DNA of 64,000 nucleotides. Source: Solimonas marina. Lineage in GTDB: Bacteria > Pseudomonadota > Gammaproteobacteria > Nevskiales > Nevskiaceae. The stretch's first letter is position 1. Each line of letters starts with the position of its first letter. Shown here one piece after another: positions 18,061 through 27,084 of this stretch. Under the pieces are notes generated by a model, which saw only the letters and a program-made list of their open reading frames with translations, had not been told where the DNA came from and made no database searches. The position numbers were made by a program, and so were the translations under genes. The DNA lies in contig NZ_JAAVXB010000004.1 of NCBI RefSeq assembly GCF_012241385.1, positions 62,001 to 126,000 of the forward strand, read 5' to 3'.

Positions 18061-18257
18061 GCGGTAAGCAGCACCGTGCGAGAGACCACCTCGAAAGGTG
18101 GCGCCGAAGGCGCAAACCCGCCCGGAATCGCTCAGGCAAATGGAGCACGGTCGCTGTCGTAACACTCTGGAGAGTCGTCCGCGTACGGCGCGGACCACCG
18201 ACGAGGCAGAAGCGGCAAACCCGCTTCCGAACTTTCAGGTACCCGGACAGAGGGGCG
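18061..18257 (+). promoter_or_regulatory. Tandem glycine riboswitch upstream of gcvT
   Basis: Two glycine aptamers in tandem. Aptamer 1 (about 18073-18151): P1 ACCGTGC pairs with GCACGGT, inside are GAGAGACC, GCGCCGAAGGCGCAAA and CTCAGGCAAATGGAGC. Aptamer 2 (about 18152-18257): CTCTGGAGAG, AGGCAGAAGCGGCAAACCCGCTT, then TTTCAGGTACCCGGACAGAGG. These are the conserved core blocks of the class. The 128 nt to gcvT (GTG at 18386) is the likely expression platform; I see no clear U-tract terminator there, so control may act on translation. It would switch on the glycine-cleavage genes when glycine is abundant. Confidence 0.93.
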
Positions 18258-18385
18258 GAACGCACGGTCTGACGAGCGCAACTCGCGGCCGCGTTCTGGG
18301 GTGTCACAGAAGCTTGACCCAAGGCCTGAACCGGCGGCGGGCATGTGGTCTGCGACGTCCGTTGCCCTCGCAACCTGGAGTTTTT

Positions 18386-19474
18386 GTGACGCTCAAGCAC
18401 ACTGCGCTGCACGCAGAACACGTCCGCCTCGGCGCCAAGCTGGTCGATTTTGCCGGCTGGGACATGCCGATCCAGTATTCGTCGCAGCTCGACGAGCATC
18501 ATGCCGTGCGCAGCGATGCCGGCATGTTCGACGTTGCACACATGACCGCGGTCGATCTCAGCGGAACGCGTACGCGCGAGTTCCTGCGCAAGCTGCTGGC
18601 CAATGACGTGGCCAAGCTGCAGGTCGCCGGCAAGGCGCTCTATACCTGCATGCTGCGCGACGACGGCGGCGTGATCGACGATCTGATCTGCTATTTCATC
18701 GACGAGACGCATTTCCGTGTGGTCGTCAACGCTGGCACTACCGACAAGGATCTGGCGTGGATTCGCGAGCACGCCGCCGCCTACGGTGTCGAGGTTCGTC
18801 ATCGCGACGATCTCGGCATTCTCGCCGTGCAGGGGCCGAATGCGCGCGCGCGCGTGCTGCCGCTGCTGCCGGCGGCGCTGCGGGGGCCGGCCGAAGCGCT
18901 CGGCGTGTTCCAGGCCGCATGGGACGGCGACGTGTTCGTCGCGCGCACCGGCTATACCGGCGAAGACGGCTTCGAACTGATGCTGCCGCACGCCGAACTC
19001 GTCGCACTGTGGAAGGGCCTGCTCGATGCCGGCGTGCGCGCCTGTGGACTCGGCGCTCGTGACACGCTGCGCCTCGAAGCCGGCATGAATCTTTACGGTC
19101 AGGACATGGACGAGAGCACGCAGCCGCTCGAGTCCGGCCTGGGCTGGACGATCGCCTGGGGCGAGACGGCCGAGCGTGACTTCATCGGCCGCGCCGCGAT
19201 CGAGCCGCTGCGCGGCGCCAGCCCCAAGAAATTCGTCGGCCTGCTGCTGGAAGGTCGCGGCATCATGCGCGCGCACATGAAGCTGCGTTTCGCCAACGGC
19301 GCGGTCGGCGAGACCACCAGCGGCGGCTTCTCGCCGACCATGAAGCAGTCGGTCGGTCTGGCGCGCGTCGATCGTGCCGCTGAAGGGGCCTGCGAGGTCG
19401 AGATTCGCGGTCAGTGGGTGGCGGCGCGCATTGTCAAGCCACCGTTTGTGCGCAATGGCAAGGTCCTCCTCTGA
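18386..19474 (+). CDS. gcvT: Glycine cleavage system T protein, aminomethyltransferase (362 aa)
   Basis: Transfers the methylene group from lipoyl-bound aminomethyl to tetrahydrofolate and releases ammonia. Features: KLVDFAGWDMPIQYSS near 18-33, MFDVAHMTAV, GYTGEDGFE, and GLGARDTLRLEAGMNLYGQDMDE containing the folate-site aspartate. Start is GTG at 18386 with TGGAG 5 nt upstream; an open frame upstream runs through the riboswitch and is not used. Length matches E. coli GcvT (364). First gene of the riboswitch-controlled operon. Confidence 0.95.
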   Translation: MTLKHTALHAEHVRLGAKLVDFAGWDMPIQYSSQLDEHHAVRSDAGMFDVAHMTAVDLSGTRTREFLRKLLANDVAKLQVAGKALYTCMLRDDGGVIDDLICYFIDETHFRVVVNAGTTDKDLAWIREHAAAYGVEVRHRDDLGILAVQGPNARARVLPLLPAALRGPAEALGVFQAAWDGDVFVARTGYTGEDGFELMLPHAELVALWKGLLDAGVRACGLGARDTLRLEAGMNLYGQDMDESTQPLESGLGWTIAWGETAERDFIGRAAIEPLRGASPKKFVGLLLEGRGIMRAHMKLRFANGAVGETTSGGFSPTMKQSVGLARVDRAAEGACEVEIRGQWVAARIVKPPFVRNGKVLL

Positions 19475-19579
19475 GGAGAAATCTGGCAGATTGCGCGCGC
19501 CAGCGGCCGGAATCGGCCGTGACGGTTACAACATTCGGTGTTTTCCGCACGACGCGGAAGCAATTGGAGAGGAAAAAGG

Positions 19580-19969
19580 ATGAGCAAGGTTCCCGCTGAG
19601 CTGAAGTACGCGAAGTCGCATGAATGGGTCAAGCTGGAGAGCGACGGCAGCGTGACCGTCGGCATCACCGATTTCGCTCAGGGCTCGCTCGGCGATCTGG
19701 TGTTCGTCGAGACGCCGGCCGCCGGCCGCAAGCTCGGCAAGGAAGAAAGCTGTGCGGTCGTCGAATCGGTGAAGGCGGCGAGCGACGTCTATGCGCCGAT
19801 CGCCGGTGAAGTGACGGCCAACAATGCCGCACTGGGTGACAGCCCGGAAATCCTCAACAGCGACCCGTACGAGGGCGGCTGGATGTGGAAGATGAAGCCG
19901 GACAACGTTGCCGATCTCGATGGCCTGCTCGACGCGGCAGCCTACGAAGACTTCCTGAAGACGCTCTAA
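19580..19969 (+). CDS. gcvH: Glycine cleavage system H protein (129 aa)
   Basis: Lipoyl carrier shuttling the aminomethyl intermediate between P, T and L proteins. The lipoylated lysine is K65 in [14 protein letters not shown]. The N-terminus [11 protein letters not shown] and the C-terminal [11 protein letters not shown] are typical. GGAGAGGAAAAAGG immediately upstream sets the start at 19580 rather than the in-frame ATG at 19538. Length is standard. Confidence 0.97.
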   Translation: MSKVPAELKYAKSHEWVKLESDGSVTVGITDFAQGSLGDLVFVETPAAGRKLGKEESCAVVESVKAASDVYAPIAGEVTANNAALGDSPEILNSDPYEGGWMWKMKPDNVADLDGLLDAAAYEDFLKTL

Positions 19970-20023
19970 GTCCGAAGATGCGCCTGGGCAGCGTGCTGCC
20001 CCCACTTCTGCCGCCGTAAGACC

Positions 20024-21382
20024 ATGCCGTTCATTCCGCATACTGAAAATGATGTGAAGGAGATGCTCGCCGCCATTCAGGCGCCGAGTATTGATGCGCT
20101 GTTCGATGAGATTCCGGCTGCGCTGCGCTGCGGCACGCTGGAGAAGATCCCGGAAGGGCTCAGCGAAATGGCCGTCACGCAGCTGATGCAGACGCGTGCG
20201 CGGACCGACGGTTTCGCGCTGAACTTCATCGGCGCCGGTGCCTATGAGCACCATATTCCGGCGGCGGTGTGGGAAATCACGACGCGCGGCGAGTTCTACT
20301 CGGCGTATACGCCGTATCAGGCCGAAGCAAGCCAGGGCACGCTGCAGCTGCTCTACGAATACCAGACGATGATCTGCGGCCTGACCGGCATGGAGGTCTC
20401 GAACGCCTCGATGTACGACGGCGCATCGTCGCTGGGCGAGGCGCTGCTGATGGCAATGCGCGCCAACAAGCAGAACGGTTCGGGCCTGGCGCTGGTCCCG
20501 CGCACGGTCAATCCGCTGTACCGCGAAGTCGTCGGCTCGACGACGCCGGCGCAGGGCGTACAGCAGGTCTTCGTCGATCACGATCCGGCCAGCGGTCAGA
20601 CGCCGCTCGACGCGTTCAAGGCGCACGACGGCAGCAAGCCGACCGCCGTCGTCATCCAGCAGCCGAACTTCTTTGGCGTGCTCGAGGACGTCGACGCGAT
20701 CACCGACTGGGCGCACGCGCAGGGCGCGCTGGTCATCGCGGTCGTCAATCCGACGTCGCTGGCGGTGCTCAAGGCACCGGGGCAGTGGGGCGAAAAGGGC
20801 GCGGACATCGTCTGCGGTGAAGGCCAGCCGCTCGGTGCACCGCTGTCGTCCGGCGGCCCGTATTTCGGCTTCCTGACGACCAAGATGGCCTATGTTCGCG
20901 AGATGCCGGGCCGCATCGTCGGCCGCACGGTCGACCTCGACGGCAAGCCGGGCTACACACTGACGCTGCAGGCGCGCGAGCAGCACATCCGTCGCGCCAA
21001 GGCCAAGTCCAACATCTGCACGAACCAGGGCCTGCTGGTGACGGCGGCGACGATCTACATGTCGCTGGTCGGTCCGGACGGTCTGGCGCAGGTGGCGTCG
21101 GCGTCGATCGCCAACACGCATGCGCTGCTTGCGCAGTTGACGTCGATTCCGGGCGTCGAGGCGGTGTTCGACGGCGCCTACTTCCACGAGGCGGTGATCC
21201 GTCTGCCGGTGCCGGTGGCGCCGGTGCTGCAGAAGCTGGCTGATGCCGGCATCTTCGGTGGCTACAACCTCGCCAAGCGCTTCCCCGAGCTCGGCAACGC
21301 GCTGCTGGTCTGCGCGACCGAAACCAAGACGCCGGAGCAGCTCGCGCAGTATCGCGACGCGCTGGCCGGCATCCTCGCCTGA
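20024..21382 (+). CDS. gcvPA: Glycine dehydrogenase (decarboxylating) subunit 1 (452 aa)
   Basis: Alpha half of the split, two-subunit P protein that decarboxylates glycine with [60 protein letters not shown] and [20 protein letters not shown] are its conserved blocks. Length fits the split type (about 450). The catalytic PLP lysine is in the partner gcvPB, separated here by a thiol peroxidase gene. Confidence 0.96.
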   Translation: MPFIPHTENDVKEMLAAIQAPSIDALFDEIPAALRCGTLEKIPEGLSEMAVTQLMQTRARTDGFALNFIGAGAYEHHIPAAVWEITTRGEFYSAYTPYQAEASQGTLQLLYEYQTMICGLTGMEVSNASMYDGASSLGEALLMAMRANKQNGSGLALVPRTVNPLYREVVGSTTPAQGVQQVFVDHDPASGQTPLDAFKAHDGSKPTAVVIQQPNFFGVLEDVDAITDWAHAQGALVIAVVNPTSLAVLKAPGQWGEKGADIVCGEGQPLGAPLSSGGPYFGFLTTKMAYVREMPGRIVGRTVDLDGKPGYTLTLQAREQHIRRAKAKSNICTNQGLLVTAATIYMSLVGPDGLAQVASASIANTHALLAQLTSIPGVEAVFDGAYFHEAVIRLPVPVAPVLQKLADAGIFGGYNLAKRFPELGNALLVCATETKTPEQLAQYRDALAGILA

Positions 21383-21397
21383 CCTGGAGCTCACGAA

Positions 21398-21898
21398 ATG
21401 GCCACGATCACGCTGCGCGGTAACCCGGTTCACACGGCCGGCGATCTGCCGGCCGTCGGCAGCAAGGCGCCGGGCTTCTCGCTCGTCGGCGCCGATCTCA
21501 AGGACATCGCGCTGTCGGCCTATGTCGGGCAACGCAAGATCCTCAACATCTTTCCGTCGGTCGACACGCCGACCTGCGCGATGTCGGTACGGCAGTTCAA
21601 TCAGCGTGCCGCGGCGTTGGCCAACACGGTCGTCTGCTGTATCTCGGCGGATCTGCCGTTCGCGCAGAAGCGCTTCTGCGGCGCCGAAGGTCTCGACAAG
21701 GTCGTGATGCTGTCGACCTTGCGCAGTGCCGCGTTCGGCCAGGACTATGGTGTCGAGATCGCCGACGGCCCGATGGCCGGGCTGATGGCACGTGCCGTCA
21801 TCGTGCTCGATGGCAACGACACTGTGCTGCATGCCGAACTCGTCGGCGAGATCGCCAACGAACCTGATTACGAAGCCGCCCTGGCGGCGCTTGCCTGA
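21398..21898 (+). CDS. tpx: Thiol peroxidase (166 aa)
   Basis: Atypical 2-Cys peroxiredoxin reducing hydroperoxides with thioredoxin. Peroxidatic C60 lies in [17 protein letters not shown] and resolving C94 in [17 protein letters not shown]-type end [10 protein letters not shown]. Length is standard. It lies 15 nt after gcvPA and 18 nt before the ATG of gcvPB, so it is inside the gcv operon and expected to come under the glycine riboswitch. Confidence 0.95.
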   Translation: MATITLRGNPVHTAGDLPAVGSKAPGFSLVGADLKDIALSAYVGQRKILNIFPSVDTPTCAMSVRQFNQRAAALANTVVCCISADLPFAQKRFCGAEGLDKVVMLSTLRSAAFGQDYGVEIADGPMAGLMARAVIVLDGNDTVLHAELVGEIANEPDYEAALAALA

Positions 21899-21916
21899 TT
21901 GCTGTCGCGTCCTTCC

Positions 21917-23380
21917 ATGACCGAAAAACTGCTCTTTGAAGTTTCCCGCGCCGGCCGCGCGGCTTTCGCCCAGGCTCCGGGCGTCGAGATCGACCTGTCG
22001 GCGATTCCCGAGTCGCTGCGTCGCAAGGACAAGCCGCAGCTGCCGGAGGTGTCGGAAATGCAGGCGGTGCGTCATTTCACGCGCCTGTCGCAGCTGAACT
22101 TCTCGATCGATACGCACTTCTACCCGCTGGGTTCGTGCACGATGAAGTACAACCCGCGCGCCTGTAACAAGCTGGCGATGCTGCCGCAGTTCCTGTCGCG
22201 CCATCCGCTGGCGCCGGAATCGCACAGCCAGGGTTTTCTGGCTTGCATGTACGACCTGCAGGACATCTTGAAGAACGTCACCGGCATGGCCGCGGTGTCG
22301 CTGACGCCGATGGCCGGCGCGCAGGGTGAGTTTGCCGGCGTGTCGATGATCCAGGCCTATCACAAGGCGCGTGGCGATCTCGAACGCACCGAGATTCTGG
22401 TGCCGGATGCTGCGCACGGCACCAACCCGGCGACGGCGGCGATGCTCGGTTGCACGGTGCGCGAGATTCCGACCAATGCCGATGGCGACGTCGATGTCGA
22501 CGCGCTGAAAGCGGTGGTCGGTCCGAAGACCGCCGGCATCATGTTGACCAACCCGTCGACCTTCGGCGTCTTCGAGCGCCGCATCAAAGAGATCGCCGGC
22601 ATCGTCCATGACGCCGGTGGCCTGCTGTACTACGACGGTGCCAACCTCAACGCGATTCTCGGCAAGGTGCGCCCGGGTGACATGGGTTTCGACGTCATCC
22701 ACATGAATCTGCACAAGACCTTCTCGACGCCGCATGGCGGCGGCGGCCCCGGCGCCGGTGCGGTCGGCGTGTCCGAGCGCCTCAAGCCGTTCATGCCGAT
22801 CCCGGTGGTCGGCAAGGACGGCGACCGCTATCGCTGGCTGACCGAGCAGGATCTGCCGCAGACCATCGGCCGTCTGTCGGCGTGGATGGGCAATGCCGGC
22901 GTGCTGCTGCGCGCCTACATCTATGCGCGCATGCTGGGCCGTGAAGGCATGCATCGTGTCGCCGAGTTCGCGACACTCAATGCCAACTATCTGGCGGCGC
23001 GTCTGGCCGAGAAGGGTTTCGACTTGGCATTCCCCAAGCGTCGCGCGTCGCACGAGTTCATCGTCACGCTGAAGAAGCAGAAGCAGGAGATCGAGCTGAC
23101 CGCGACCGATGTCGCCAAGCGCCTGCTTGACCACGGCTTCCATGCGCCGACGGTCTACTTCCCGCTGCTGGTGCCCGAGTGCCTGCTGATCGAGCCGACC
23201 GAGTCGGAAGATCGCGAGACGCTGGATGCGTTTGTCGATGCGCTGGCAGCGATCTGGGATGAAGCCAAGACCGACATCGCCAAGGTCAAGGGCGCGCCGT
23301 ACACGATGCCGGTGCGTCGTCTCGATGACGTGCGCGCGGCACGCCAACTCGACCTGCGTTACGTGCCGCCGGCGGCCTGA
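21917..23380 (+). CDS. gcvPB: Glycine dehydrogenase (decarboxylating) subunit 2 (487 aa)
   Basis: Beta half of the split P protein carrying the PLP-binding lysine, K267 in [18 protein letters not shown]. Other blocks: [14 protein letters not shown] near 75-88, [15 protein letters not shown], and [12 protein letters not shown]. No good Shine-Dalgarno precedes the ATG at 21917; a TTG at 21899, directly after the tpx stop, is an alternative start adding six residues. The operon ends at the terminator 26 bp downstream. Confidence 0.95.
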   Translation: MTEKLLFEVSRAGRAAFAQAPGVEIDLSAIPESLRRKDKPQLPEVSEMQAVRHFTRLSQLNFSIDTHFYPLGSCTMKYNPRACNKLAMLPQFLSRHPLAPESHSQGFLACMYDLQDILKNVTGMAAVSLTPMAGAQGEFAGVSMIQAYHKARGDLERTEILVPDAAHGTNPATAAMLGCTVREIPTNADGDVDVDALKAVVGPKTAGIMLTNPSTFGVFERRIKEIAGIVHDAGGLLYYDGANLNAILGKVRPGDMGFDVIHMNLHKTFSTPHGGGGPGAGAVGVSERLKPFMPIPVVGKDGDRYRWLTEQDLPQTIGRLSAWMGNAGVLLRAYIYARMLGREGMHRVAEFATLNANYLAARLAEKGFDLAFPKRRASHEFIVTLKKQKQEIELTATDVAKRLLDHGFHAPTVYFPLLVPECLLIEPTESEDRETLDAFVDALAAIWDEAKTDIAKVKGAPYTMPVRRLDDVRAARQLDLRYVPPAA

Positions 23381-23400
23381 GTGCCGTCGGTGCAGTAACA

Positions 23401-23429
23401 AAAAAGCCCGCCATTCGGCGGGCTTTTTT
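23401..23429. terminator. Bidirectional terminator after gcvPB
   Basis: Stem GCCCGCC (23406-23412), loop ATTC, GGCGGGC (23417-23423), followed by six T; on the other strand the A tract at 23400-23405 provides the U run. It ends the gcv operon and also the convergent small gene at 23490-23723. Confidence 0.92.
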
Positions 23430-23489
23430 GTTACCGCGGCGCCCGGAGGAGGGAGGGCGTCGCGGAATCCGGGTTTCAGTGTCGGGCTT

Positions 23490-23723
23490 TCAGGCAGCCT
23501 TGAGCAGCGACGGGCGCTTGCTGCGCGTTTCGACGGCCTTGACGGCCACTGCTGGCGCGGTCTGTTCGACCGGCTGCGCGACGACCTTCATCGCGCTCTG
23601 CGACTGCGCTTCAATCTGGGCGTGGCGCTCCAGAACCGAATCCTTCACGACCAGACCGATCAGGGCCAGCGTGCACAGGCCGGTGCTCCACAGGACCAGG
23701 CTGACGATGGGAAGCATTTCCAT
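23490..23723 (-). CDS. Small single-pass membrane protein, unknown (77 aa)
   Basis: Not recognised. Residues 4-25 (LPIVSLVLWSTGLCTLALIGLV) form one hydrophobic span; the rest is polar, with a possible short helix (ERHAQIEAQSQSAMKVV) and a basic tail ending RSKRPSLLKAA. AAGGAG lies 6 nt upstream of the ATG, arguing for real translation. It has its own intergenic region with two dyads and shares the gcv terminator. Function unknown. It could be a small envelope or accessory protein. Confidence 0.65.
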   Translation of the reverse strand: MEMLPIVSLVLWSTGLCTLALIGLVVKDSVLERHAQIEAQSQSAMKVVAQPVEQTAPAVAVKAVETRSKRPSLLKAA

Positions 23724-23744
23724 GGTGAGACTCCTTGTTCACTC

Positions 23745-23766
23745 AGCGACCGGACGTCTGGTCGCT
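23745..23766. promoter_or_regulatory. 22-bp near-perfect dyad upstream of the small membrane protein
   Basis: AGCGACC-N8-GGTCGCT, with the inner GACGTC also self-complementary. It starts 22 bp upstream of the minus-strand ATG at 23723 and so would be either an operator or a leader hairpin next to the ribosome-binding site. Confidence 0.4.
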
Positions 23767-23830
23767 CTTGCATGGATGGTATTTAAGGGCATTTTGCTGC
23801 GATGCAGCAACTGACAATTTTTCGGCCCGA

Positions 23831-23849
23831 TGTTTAGATAAACTAAACA
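23831..23849. promoter_or_regulatory. TGTTTAG-N5-CTAAACA operator-like dyad
   Basis: A perfect 7-bp inverted repeat with 5-bp centre in the 315-bp divergent region between the small membrane protein and the sugar-kinase gene. It is AT-rich in a GC-rich genome, with the size and symmetry of a dimeric repressor site. A CTGACA lies at 23811-23816 with the dyad 15-33 nt downstream, where a -10 would be, though no good -10 match is present. The cognate regulator is unknown. Confidence 0.45.
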
Positions 23850-23908
23850 AAAAGCGCTCATGCACGCCATGCGATCGCGCGCCCGTTTCCGGCGAACGGT
23901 CTTGCGGC

Positions 23909-23914
23909 GATAAT
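23909..23914 (+). promoter_or_regulatory. Candidate -10 (GATAAT) for the adenosine-kinase-like gene
   Basis: GATAAT would start transcription near 23921, giving a leader of about 118 nt to the ATG at 24039. An ATG at 23921 opens a different frame that runs into the kinase gene and shows no protein-like features. No good -35 match. Confidence 0.35.
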
Positions 23915-24038
23915 GGTCAGATGCCATCGGCCGACCGGCGCCTGCCGCGTTGGTCGGCACCCCGGCGTGGCGTGAGTACAGCCCCCGCGCGGGTCCACAC
24001 ACAACAGGGGCGTTCCGACGCCTCGCTCTGGAGCGTCA

Positions 24039-24971
24039 ATGTCTGCGCTGATCTGCGGTTCCGTTGCCTACGACACGATCATGGTCTATTCCGGCCAGTT
24101 CAAGGACGCGATCCTGCCGGACAAGGTGCACATCCTGAACGTGTCGTTTCTGGTGCCGGAAATGCGCCGCGAGTTTGGCGGCTGCGGCGGCAACATTGCC
24201 TACAGCCTGCGCCTGCTCGGCGAGGCCGGTCAGCTGATGGCAACGGTCGGCGACGATTTTGCGAACTATGCCGAGTGGATGGACCAGCATGGCATCGCGC
24301 GCGATACGGTGCGCGTCATGCCGGGCTCGCTGACCGCCCACGGTCACGTCGTCACCGATCTCGATGACAATCAGATCTGGGCATTCCATCCCGGCGCGAT
24401 GAGTCTTGCGCAACAGCAGGACATCGTCACCGAGGGCGTGCGCTTCGGCATCATCTCGCCCGACAGCCGCGACGGCATGTTGCTGCACGCCAAACAGTTC
24501 GCCGAGGCCGGCATCCCGTTCATCTTTGATCCGGGTCAGGGTCTGCCGATGTTCAACGGCGACGAACTGCGCGACTTCATCGACAAGGCCGCCTATCTGA
24601 CCGTCAACGACTACGAATGCGAGTTGCTGATGCAGCGCACCGGCCTGAACGTCCAGCAGCTCGCGGCGCAGCTCGATGCACTGATCGTCACGCACGGCGG
24701 CAAGGGCTCGCAAATTCATACCGGCGGCCAGATCATCGAAGTGCCGTGCGCGAAGGCGGACTCGCTGACCGATCCGACCGGCTGCGGCGACGCCTATCGC
24801 GGCGGCCTGCTGTACGGCCTTTTGCGTGGTCTGGACTGGGAAACCACCGGCCGCGTCGCGTCGCTGATGGGGACTTATTGCGTCGAACGACCGGGAACGC
24901 AGAACCATCGCTTCACGATCGATCAGTTCCGCGCCCGCTACAAGAAGGCGTTCCGCGCCGAACTGCCGTAA
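24039..24971 (+). CDS. PfkB-family kinase, adenosine-kinase-like (310 aa)
   Basis: Ribokinase-fold kinase. N-terminal ALICGSVAYDTIMVY, substrate-side glycine motif REFGGCGGNIAYSLRLLG at about 45-62, and the ATP/catalytic motif DPTGCGDAYRGGLLYG near 247-262 with the catalytic aspartate. Similar proteobacterial proteins are annotated as adenosine kinases, which would recycle adenosine from SAM metabolism to AMP; a sugar substrate cannot be excluded. Followed after 6 nt by the rRNA methyltransferase gene, so probably co-transcribed. Confidence 0.85.
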   Translation: MSALICGSVAYDTIMVYSGQFKDAILPDKVHILNVSFLVPEMRREFGGCGGNIAYSLRLLGEAGQLMATVGDDFANYAEWMDQHGIARDTVRVMPGSLTAHGHVVTDLDDNQIWAFHPGAMSLAQQQDIVTEGVRFGIISPDSRDGMLLHAKQFAEAGIPFIFDPGQGLPMFNGDELRDFIDKAAYLTVNDYECELLMQRTGLNVQQLAAQLDALIVTHGGKGSQIHTGGQIIEVPCAKADSLTDPTGCGDAYRGGLLYGLLRGLDWETTGRVASLMGTYCVERPGTQNHRFTIDQFRARYKKAFRAELP

Positions 24972-24977
24972 GCCTCC

Positions 24978-26153
24978 ATGCTGACCATCAAGTTGCGGCC
25001 GCGTGAAGAGCGCCGACTGCGTGCCGGCCATCTCTGGGTCTACTCGAACGAGATCGACGCCGGCCCCGAGTTTCGTCATATCGCGCCGGGTTCGCTGTGC
25101 CGCGTGCACGATAGCCGCGACAAGCCGCTCGGCATCGGCTACGTCAATCCGAAGACCTTGCTCGCCGTGCGCCTGCTCAGCGGCAACGTCGACGTGCAGA
25201 TCGACCGTGACTGGTTCGTGCGGCGGCTGACCACGGCCTTGGCGCTGCGCGAACGGCTCTACGGTGAACCGTTCTATCGGCTGGTGTACGGCGAGGGCGA
25301 CGGGCTGCCGGGCCTGGTGATCGATCGCTATGGCGATGTGCTCGTGGTGCAGATCACGACCGCTGGCATGGAGGCGTTGAAGACGCCGCTGATCGAAGCG
25401 CTGCACGAAGTGTTCAAGCCGCGCGGCATGCTGCTGCGCAACGAAAACGCCGCGCGCGAGCTCGAAGGTCTGCCGCAGGACAACGAGACGATCGGCAACA
25501 TCGCCGAACCGCTCGACGTCTTCGAAGACGGGCTGTGCTATCCGCTGTCGCTGACCGACGGGCAGAAGACCGGCTTCTTCTTCGACCAGCGCGACAATCG
25601 CAGCCGCCTCGCGCGTTATGTGCAGGGCCGCAGTGTGCTCGACGTCTTCAGCTATGTCGGCGCCTGGGGCCTGCGCGCGCTGCGCGATGGCGCCGCCAGC
25701 GCGACCTGCGTCGACTCGTCGCAGACCGCACTCGACGTTGCCCAGGCCAGCGCGCAGCGAAACGGCCTGAGCCTGGAGACCATACGCGGCGATGCGCTGG
25801 CGACGCTGAAGGCGCTGCGCGGCGAAGGACGGCAGTTCGACGTGGTGGTCGTCGATCCACCAGCGCTGATCAAGCGACGCAAGGATCACGAGGCGGGCCT
25901 GGCGCACTACGCAGCGCTCAATCGTGCGGCCATGCATCTGCTGGCCGCCGACGGCATTCTGGTGTCGTGTTCGTGCTCGCATCATCTGTCGGCCGACGAG
26001 TTGCAGCGCGTGCTGCTGCGCGAATCACGGCAGATCGGCCGGCGCCTGCGCCTGCTCGAATCCGGCGCGCAGGGGCCCGATCATCCGGTCCATCCGGCGA
26101 TTCCGGAGACGCGCTATCTCAAGGCGTTCTACTGCGCAGCCAGCGCCGAGTGA
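24978..26153 (+). CDS. Class I SAM-dependent rRNA methyltransferase, RlmI-like (391 aa)
   Basis: Likely 23S rRNA (cytosine-5) methyltransferase. Residues 1-75 form a PUA domain (LRPREERRLRAGHLWVYSNEI), then a central domain (LVYGEGDGLPGLVIDRYGDVLVVQ) and the methyltransferase fold: QKTGFFFDQRDNR, VLDVFSYVGAWGLRALRDGAASATCVD (SAM site), VVVDPPALIK and VSCSCSHHLS with the catalytic cysteine. Length matches RlmI (396). A CACAGATT-type element follows the stop. Confidence 0.9.
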   Translation: MLTIKLRPREERRLRAGHLWVYSNEIDAGPEFRHIAPGSLCRVHDSRDKPLGIGYVNPKTLLAVRLLSGNVDVQIDRDWFVRRLTTALALRERLYGEPFYRLVYGEGDGLPGLVIDRYGDVLVVQITTAGMEALKTPLIEALHEVFKPRGMLLRNENAARELEGLPQDNETIGNIAEPLDVFEDGLCYPLSLTDGQKTGFFFDQRDNRSRLARYVQGRSVLDVFSYVGAWGLRALRDGAASATCVDSSQTALDVAQASAQRNGLSLETIRGDALATLKALRGEGRQFDVVVVDPPALIKRRKDHEAGLAHYAALNRAAMHLLAADGILVSCSCSHHLSADELQRVLLRESRQIGRRLRLLESGAQGPDHPVHPAIPETRYLKAFYCAASAE

Positions 26154-26164
26154 AGAGCGTGAAA

Positions 26165-26228
26165 TGCGGATGTCGCAGATGAAAAGGAACAGTCTTTCTT
26201 TCTGTGTAATCTGCGAAATCTGCGGTTA
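26165..26228. repeat. CACAGATT-type inverted-repeat element, copy B (degenerate, short)
   Basis: Right arm 26201-26228 reads TCTGTGTAATCTGCGAAATC followed by TGCGGTTA, the reverse complement of the TTAACCGCAGATTTCGCAGA type; left arm 26165-26180 is a degraded version (TGCGGATGTCGCAGAT). Only about 20 bp separate them. It fills the gap between the RlmI-like gene and lgt. CGCAG replaces CACAG in most units, so it belongs to the same family as copies A and C but a different subtype. Confidence 0.7.
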
Positions 26229-26259
26229 AAAATCTTCTTTCAGGTCTTCAAGATTCTTC

Positions 26260-27084
26260 ATGCTCCATCATCCGAATATCGACCCCATCGCACTCAAGCT
26301 CGGCCCGCTGGCAATTCATTGGTACGGGCTGATGTATCTGCTGGGGTTCTGGGCGGCGTGGGGCATGGCGCTGAAGCGCGCGAAGATGCCGCATGTGCAA
26401 TGGTCCAAGGACCGCATCTCCGATCTGCTGTTCTACGTCGTACTTGGCGTGATCCTCGGTGGGCGCATCGGTTACGTACTGTTCTACGCCTATGACCCGC
26501 AGGGGCACTGGCTGCCGGCGTCGGACTCGCTGATGATCTTCCGCGTCTGGCAGGGCGGCATGTCGTTCCACGGCGGCCTGATCGGCGTGCTCGTGGCGTT
26601 CGGTGCGTTTGCCTACATGCAGAAGCTCAAGTATTTCGAGGTCGCCGACTTCACCGCGGTGCTGGTGCCGATCGGCCTGTTCACCGGTCGCATCGGCAAC
26701 TTCATCAACGGCGAGCTGTGGGGCAAGCCGACCGATCTGCCGTGGGGCATGGTGTTTCAGACGGCCCCCGATGCACTGCCGCGCCATCCGAGCATGCTTT
26801 ACGAAGCTTTCCTCGAGGGCATCGTCCTGTTCACGGTGTTGTGGCTGGTCGGACGGCGGCCAACTCCGCGCGGCTTGATCAGCGCGCTGTTTCTGTTGCT
26901 CTACGGCGCTTTCCGCTTCCTCATCGAGTTCGTCCGTGTGCCGGACGCACAGCTCGGCTATCTGCATTTCGGCTGGCTGACGCGCGGCCAGGAATTGTGC
27001 ATTCCGATGCTGCTGGGCGGCTTGGCCATTCTTGCCTGGTCGCTGATCCGCAATCGCCAGGCCCCGACTGGAACATCCGCATGA
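26260..27084 (+). CDS. lgt: Prolipoprotein diacylglyceryl transferase (274 aa)
   Basis: Inner-membrane enzyme that attaches diacylglyceryl to the cysteine of lipoprotein signals, needed for the lipoproteins seen here (PHP protein, QseG, dioxygenase-like protein). Seven-helix pattern; [11 protein letters not shown] at 18-28, [10 protein letters not shown] with the essential histidine near 103, and the Lgt signature [17 protein letters not shown] near 140-156. Stop overlaps thyA start (ATGA), so the two are translationally coupled. Confidence 0.96.
   Translation: MLHHPNIDPIALKLGPLAIHWYGLMYLLGFWAAWGMALKRAKMPHVQWSKDRISDLLFYVVLGVILGGRIGYVLFYAYDPQGHWLPASDSLMIFRVWQGGMSFHGGLIGVLVAFGAFAYMQKLKYFEVADFTAVLVPIGLFTGRIGNFINGELWGKPTDLPWGMVFQTAPDALPRHPSMLYEAFLEGIVLFTVLWLVGRRPTPRGLISALFLLLYGAFRFLIEFVRVPDAQLGYLHFGWLTRGQELCIPMLLGGLAILAWSLIRNRQAPTGTSA

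Noticed and set aside
19526-23401. A 1291-codon open frame antisense to gcvH-gcvPA-tpx-gcvPB
   Set aside because: It mirrors the GC-rich third positions of well-identified genes on the other strand, has a low-complexity Arg/His/Val-rich product and no motif.
23921-24367. A coding frame starting 6 nt after GATAAT and overlapping the kinase gene
   Set aside because: Arg/Pro-rich product without features; the overlapping frame is a clear PfkB-family kinase.
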